A stretch of 64,000 nt of DNA from Triglochin maritima (taxonomy: Eukaryota; Streptophyta; Magnoliopsida; Alismatales; Juncaginaceae), in NCBI GenBank assembly GCA_963682175.1, contig OY821786.1:24264501-24328500 (forward strand), written 5' to 3'. Numbering within the stretch: the stretch's first letter is position 1; each line of letters begins with the position of its first letter. The translations under genes and the position numbers were made by a program. The notes beneath the pieces are model-generated. The model was not told the origin of the DNA and ran no database searches. It was given only the letters and a program-made list of their open reading frames with translations. This document shows positions 58,301 to 64,000 of the stretch, piece after piece.

Positions 58301-61300
58301 CTCCTTCTCCCTCCCTCTTTCCTTCTCTCCTTCCCTTCCAGTCCCCTCTTCCTTCTCTCTCTCCTTCTCCATCTAGCTCACTTACCGACTCCCTCACTCT
58401 TTCTCCCCCTCTCCTTCTCTTTCTCTCTCTCCTTTTCCTTCATTCACAGTCTCCTTCTCTCTCCTCTCTCTACTTCTCGCTCTAATTCACTCTCTCCCCT
58501 TCTCTGTTTCACTCCCTCCTTATCTCTCCCTCTCTCTCCTTCTCTATTGTTCTCTCTACTTCTCCATCTCTCCTTGCCCTTCTCACTCCCTCCCCCTCTG
58601 TCCACCTCTCCTCTCTCTCCTTCTCCTTCTACCTCTCTCCATCTCTCCCTCTCTCCTTGTTTCCCCCATTTCCTTCTCTCTCGTCCTACACTCTCCTTCT
58701 CTCTCCCCACTCCTTCTCCTTGTTTTTCACTCTCTTATTGTCCCGCGCTCTCTCCTTCTCACTCCTCTCTCTGATTCTCCCTTCTATCTTCTATCTTCTC
58801 TCTCCTTATCCTTCACTCTTCGTCTTCAATCTCCTTCCCTCTCTCTCCTTCTCCTCTACTTCAATACCTCTCCTTCCCTTTCCGTTTTTCCTTCTCCTTC
58901 TCTCTCTTCTTCCTGTCTCTCTCTCTCTCTCCCTCGCTTGCCTTCTCCTCTTGCTTCTCTCCCTCCCTCTCCTTCTCCTTCCCATCTCCGCTCTTCTCCC
59001 CCTCTCCGTCTCCTCCTCTCTCCGTCTTCCTCCTTCCCCCTCCATCTCCCTCTACTTCTCTCTCCTTGTCCATCTCTCTCCCCCTCCTCTCTCACTCGGT
59101 CGTACTCTCTCGCTCTCCTCCTTCTTCTCCCCTCTTTCCTCCTCCTCTATCTCTCCTCTCTTCGTCTCCTTCTCCTTCTCGCTCTCCTCCCCTCCCACTC
59201 CCATTGTCCTTCTCTCTCCCTCTCCTATCCACTCTCCCCTTCTCCTTCTCTCTGCGTGCCCTTATTCTTCTCTCCGTCGTTCTCCTTCTCTCTCCTTGTC
59301 CTCTCTCTTGTTCTCCTTCTCATCTCCTTCTTCTTCTCCTCCTCCTCCTCCCTCCTTCTTCTCCCTCCTCCTCCTCTTCCTCCTCTCTCTCCTCCTCCCT
59401 CTTCTTTTCCTCTCCGTCACCTTCACTCTCACTAACTCCTCTCGTTCTCCTTCCCTCTCCCCCTTCTCTGTCTCTCTATTCCTCTATCTCCTTACCTTTT
59501 ATCTCTACTTCTCCTTCTCCCTCCCTCTTTCCTTCTCTCCTTCCCTTCCAGTCCCCTCTTCCTTCTCTCTCTCCTTCTCCATCTAGCACACTTACCGACT
59601 CCCTCACAATTTCTCCCCCTCTCCTTCTCTTTCTCTCTCTCCTTTTCCTTCATTCACAGTCTCCTTCTCTCTCCTCTCTCTACTTCTCGCTCTAATTCAC
59701 TCTCTCCCCTTCTCCGTTTCACTCCCTCCTTATCTCTCCCTCTCTCTCCTTCTCTATTGTTCTCTCTACTTCTCCATCTCTCCTTGCCCTTCTCACTCCC
59801 TCCCCCTCTGTCCACCTCTCCTCTCTCTCCTTCTCCTTCTACCTCTCTCCATCTCTCCCTCTCTCCTTGTTTCCCCCATTTCCTTCTCTCTCGTCCTACA
59901 CTCTCCTTCTCTCTCCCCACTCCTTCTCCTTGTTTTTCACTCTCTTATTGTCTCGCGCTCTCTCCTTCTCACTCCTCTCTCTGATTCTCCCTTCTATCTT
60001 CTATCTTCTCTCTCCTTATCCTTCACTCTTCGTCTTCAATCTCCTTCCCTCTCTTTCCTTCTCCTCTACTTCAATACCTCTCCTTCCCTTTCCCTTTTTC
60101 CTTCTCCTTCTCTCTCTTCTTCCTGTCTCTCTCTCTCCCTCGCTTGCCTTCTCCTCTTGCTTCTCTCCCTCCCTCTCCTTCTCCTTCCCATCTCCGCTCT
60201 TCTCCCCCTCTCCGTCTCCTCCTCTCTCCGTCTTCCTCCTTCCCCCTCCATCTCCCTCTACTTCTCTCTCCTTGTCCATCTCTCTCCCCCTCCTCTCTCA
60301 CTCTGTCGTACTCTCTCGCTCTCCTCCTTCTTCTCCCCTCTTTCCTCCTCCTCTATCTCTCCTCTCTTCGTCTCCTTCTCGCTCTCCTCCCCTCCCACTC
60401 CCATTGTCCTTCTCTCTCCCTCTCCTATCCACTCTCCCCTTCTCCTTCTCTCTGCGTGCCCTTATTCTTCTCTCCGTCGTTTTCCTTCTCTCTCCTTGTC
60501 CTCTCTCTCTTGTTCTCCTTCTCATCTCCTTCTTCTTCTCCACCTCCTCCTCTCTCCTTCTTCTCCCTCCTCCTCCTCCTCTTCCTCCTCTCTCTCCTTC
60601 TCTTTCTCTCATCCCTCTCCTTCTCCTTCGCTTGTCCTTCTCTCTCCTCCTCCCTCTTCTTTTCCTCTCCGTCACCTTCACTCTCTCTCACTCCTCTCGT
60701 TCTCCTTCCCTCTCCCCCTTCTCCGTCTCTCTATTCCTCTCTCTCCTTACCTTTTATCTGTACTTCTCCTTCTCCCTCCCTCTTTCCTTCTCTCCTTCCC
60801 TTCCAGTCCCCTCTTCCTTCTCTCTCTCCTTCTCCATCTAGCTCACTTACCGACTCCCTCACTCTTTCTCCCCCTCTCCTTCTCTTTCTCTCTCTCCTTT
60901 TCCTTCATTCACAGTCTCCTTCTCTCTCCTCTCTCTACTTCTCGCTCTAATTCACTCTCTCCCCTTCTCTGTTTCACTCCCTCCTTATCTCTCCCTCTCT
61001 CTCCTTCTCTATTGTTCTCTCTACTTCTCCATCTCTCCTTGCCCTTCTCACTCCCTCCCCCTCTGTCCACCTCTCCTCTCTCTCCTTCTCCTTCTACCTC
61101 TCTCCATCTCTCCCTCTCTCCTTGTTTCCCCCATTTCCTTCTCTCTCGTCCTACACTCTCCTTCTCTCTCCCCACTCCTTCTCCTTGTTTTTCACTCTCT
61201 TATTGTCCCGCGCTCTCTCCTTCTCACTCCTCTCTCTGATTCTCCCTTCTATCTTCTATCTTCTCCCTCCTTATCCTTCACTCTTCGTCTTCAATCTCCT

Positions 61301-64000
61301 TCCCTCTCTCTCCTTCTCCTCTACTTCAATACCTCTCCTTCCCTTTCCCTTTTTCCTTCTCCTTCTCTCTCTTCTTCCTGTCTCTCTCTCTCTCCCTCGC
61401 TTGCCTTCTCCTCTTGCTTCTCTCCCTCCCTCTCCTTCTCCTTCCCATCTCCGCTCTTCTCCCCCTCTCCGTCTCCTCCTCTCTCCGTCTTCCTCCTTCC
61501 CCCTCCATCTCCCTCTACTTCTCTCTCCTTGTCCATCTCTCTCCCCCTCCTCTCTCACTCGGTCGTACTCTCTCGCTCTCCTCCTTCTTCTCCCCTCTTT
61601 CCTCCTCCTCTATCTCTCCTCTCTTCGTCTCCTTCTCCTTCTCGCTCTCCTCCCCTCCCACTCCCATTGTCCTTCTCTCTCCCTCTCCTATCCACTCTCC
61701 CCTTCTCCTTCTCTCTGCGTGCCCTTATTCTTCTCTCCGTCGTTCTCCTTCTCTCTCCTTGTCCTCTCTCTTGTTCTCCTTCTCATCTCCTTCTTCTTCT
61801 CCTCCTCCTCCTCCCTCCTTCTTCTCCCTCCTCCTCCTCTTCCTCCTCTCTCTCCTCCTCCCTCTTCTTTTCCTCTCCGTCACCTTCACTCTCACTCACT
61901 CCTCTCGTTCTCCTTCCCTCTCCCCCTTCTCTGTCTCTCTATTCCTCTATCTCCTTACCTTTTATCTCTACTTCTCCTTCTCCCTCCCTCTTTCCTTCTC
62001 TCCTTCCCTTCCAGTCCCCTCTTCCTTCTCTCTCTCCTTCTCCATCTAGCACACTTACCGACTCCCTCACAATTTCTCCCCCTCTCCTTCTCTTTCTCTC
62101 TCTCCTTTTCCTTCATTCACAGTCTCCTTCTCTCTCCTCTCTCTACTTCTCGCTCTAATTCACTCTCTCCCCTTCTCCGTTTCACTCCCTCCTTATCTCT
62201 CCCTCTCTCTCCTTCTCTATTGTTCTCTCTACTTCTCCATCTCTCCTTGCCCTTCTCACTCCCTCCCCCTCTGTCCACCTCTCCTCTCTCTCCTTCTCCT
62301 TCTACCTCTCTCCATCTCTCCCTCTCTCCTTGTTTCCCCCATTTCCTTCTCTCTCGTCCTACACTCTCCTTCTCTCTCCCCACTCCTTCTCCTTGTTTTT
62401 CACTCTCTTATTGTCTCGCGCTCTCTCCTTCTCACTCCTCTCTCTGATTCTCCCTTCTATCTTCTATCTTCTCTCTCCTTATCCTTCACTCTTCGTCTTC
62501 AATCTCCTTCCCTCTCTTTCCTTCTCCTCTACTTCAATACCTCTCCTTCCCTTTCCCTTTTTCCTTCTCCTTCTCTCTCTTCTTCCTGTCTCTCTCTCCC
62601 TCGCTTGCCTTCTCCTCTTGCTTCTCTCCCTCCCTCTCCTTCTCCTTCCCATCTCCGCTCTTCTCCCCCTCTCCGTCTCCTCCTCTCTCCGTCTTCCTCC
62701 TTCCCCCTCCATCTCCCTCTACTTCTCTCTCCTTGTCCATCTCTCTCCCCCTCCTCTCTCACTCTGTCGTACTCTCTCGCTCTCCTCCTTCTTCTCCCCT
62801 CTTTCCTCCTCCTCTATCTCTCCTCTCTTCGTCTCCTTCTCGCTCTCCTCCCCTCCCACTCCCATTGTCCTTCTCTCTCCCTCTCCTATCCACTCTCCCC
62901 TTCTCCTTCTCTCTGCGTGCCCTTATTCTTCTCTCCGTCGTTTTCCTTCTCTCTCCTTGTCCTCTCTCTCTTGTTCTCCTTCTCATCTCCTTCTTCTTCT
63001 CCACCTCCTCCTCTCTCCTTCTTCTCCCTCCTCCTCCTCCTCTTCCTCCTCTCTCTCCTTCTCTTTCTCTCATCCCTCTCCTTCTCCTTCGCTTGTCCTT
63101 CTCTCTCCTCCTCCCTCTTCTTTTCCTCTCCGTCACCTTCACTCTCTCTCACTCCTCTCGTTCTCCTTCCCTCTCCCCCTTCTCCGTCTCTCTATTCCTC
63201 TCTCTCCTTACCTTTTATCTGTACTTCTCCTTCTCCCTCCCTCTTTCCTTCTCTCCTTCCCTTCCAGTCCCCTCTTCCTTCTCTCTCTCCTTCTCCATCT
63301 AGCTCACTTACCGACTCCCTCACTCTTTCTCCCCCTCTCCTTCTCTTTCTCTCTCTCCTTTTCCTTCATTCACAGTCTCCTTCTCTCTCCTCTCTCTACT
63401 TCTCGCTCTAATTCACTCTCTCCCCTTCTCTGTTTCACTCCCTCCTTATCTCTCCCTCTCTCTCCTTCTCTATTGTTCTCTCTACTTCTCCATCTCTCCT
63501 TGCCCTTCTCACTCCCTCCCCCTCTGTCCACCTCTCCTCTCTCTCCTTCTCCTTCTACCTCTCTCCATCTCTCCCTCTCTCCTTGTTTCCCCCATTTCCT
63601 TCTCTCTCGTCCTACACACTCCTTCTCTCTCCCCACTCCTTCTCCTTGTTTTTCACTCTCTTATTGTCCCGCGCTCTCTCCTTCTCACTCCTCTCTCTGA
63701 TTCTCCCTTCTATCTTCTATCTTCTCTCTCCTTATCCTTCACTCTTCGTCTTCAATCTCCTTCCCTCTCTCTCCTTCTCCTCTACTTCAATACCTCTCCT
63801 TCTCTTTCCCTTTTTCCTTCTCCTTCTCTCTCTTCTTCCTGTCTCTCTCTCTCCCTCGCTTGCCTTCTCCTCTTGCTTCTCTCCCTCCCTCTCCTTCTCC
63901 TTCCCATCTCCGCTCTTCTCCCCCTCTCCGTCTCCTCCTCTCTCCGTCTTCCTCCTTCCCCCTCCATCTCCCTCTACTTCTCTCTCCTTGTCCATCTCTC
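49372..64000 (+). repeat. Polypyrimidine satellite array, block 3
   Basis: Resumes after the LINE in the same orientation. Landmarks start at 49965, 51220, 52490, 53740, 55002, 56255, 57465, 58720, 59930, 61185, 62393 and 63646. The first 40 bases are rearranged satellite (two CTTCAATCTCCTT words at 49372 and 49395), then the sequence jumps to the TCTCATCCCTCTCC segment. About 0.5 kb of a unit is missing compared with block 2. Nearly all units have the five-C GTTTCCCCCA form, and many have a longer CTCTCTCTTGTTC, so this block is a distinct subfamily. The first unit also lacks the TTCATTCACAG word (near 49700). The window ends inside a unit. Confidence 0.96.
56255..63645 (+). repeat. Dimeric higher-order repeat, three copies of about 2465 bp
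   Basis: Unit lengths alternate 1210, 1255, 1210, 1255, 1208, 1253. Copies run 56255-58719, 58720-61184 (both 2465 bp) and 61185-63645 (2461 bp). The short unit lacks about 50 bp (joins near 56928, 59393 and 61855) that normally hold the TTTCTCTCATCCC to GCTTGTCC segment. It also shares a GCACACTTACC change and a CTCACAATTTC change. Copies 2 and 3 share CTCGGTCGTAC (59098 and 61560) where copy 1 has CTCTGTCGTAC. The long units share ATCTGTACTTC and CGTTTTCC. Copies are almost identical, so this is the youngest visible amplification in the array. Confidence 0.9.

Overview
The window is nuclear DNA from a flowering plant. Evidence for this is a Ty1/copia (Sirevirus-type) LTR retrotransposon with a methionine-tRNA primer site and a plant copia-type gag, plus a plant L1-clade LINE whose ORF1 has a DUF4283-like region and a CCHC knuckle. 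The species cannot be named from the sequence. There is no ordinary host gene, tRNA, rRNA or CRISPR array.

About 52 kb of the 64 kb is one head-to-tail tandem satellite with a unit of about 1.25 kb. Its + strand is almost pure C and T (roughly 92-95% by eye on sampled lines). All units point the same way. One landmark per unit (TTGTTTTTCA or a one-base variant) occurs 43 times. The array lies in three blocks: 1-34492, 39778-42893 and about 49372-64000. Most units are 1205-1270 bp, differing mainly in CT and TCC microsatellite tracts; one is 787 bp. Neighbouring units form local dimeric higher-order repeats: about 2503 bp near 21-26 kb, 2036 bp near 32-34 kb (its second copy split by the LTR element), and about 2465 bp at 56-64 kb. 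The very long open frames on the + strand are a by-product of composition, not genes.

The first interruption (34493-39777) is a young LTR retrotransposon with a perfect 5-bp target duplication (ATCTC) and two 1476-bp LTRs that look identical. The internal part has a primer site, one intact gag-like frame of 549 codons, a non-coding stretch with several polypurine motifs, and no protease, integrase, reverse transcriptase or RNase H. It is therefore non-autonomous and must have used enzymes from another element. Its gag lacks the expected CCHC knuckle and has a Lys/Arg/Glu-rich, purine-rich stretch there instead. Each LTR carries ten exact and two near-exact copies of the palindrome CGGTCGACCG upstream of the TATA box, spaced close to whole turns of the helix.

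The second interruption (about 42894-49370, minus strand) is a near full-length but decayed LINE: a short 5' leader, ORF1, an ORF1 tail with about 260-bp internal tandem repeats, and an ORF2 (endonuclease, reverse transcriptase, zf-RVT) that overlaps the end of ORF1 by ATGA and is broken by one frameshift and two in-frame TGA codons. Its integration, or later change, went with loss of about 0.5 kb of satellite.

The parts record an order of events. The satellite expanded and formed higher-order repeats. The LINE inserted and decayed. The LTR element inserted recently, after the local 2036-bp duplication, because the other copy of that duplication preserves the empty site.
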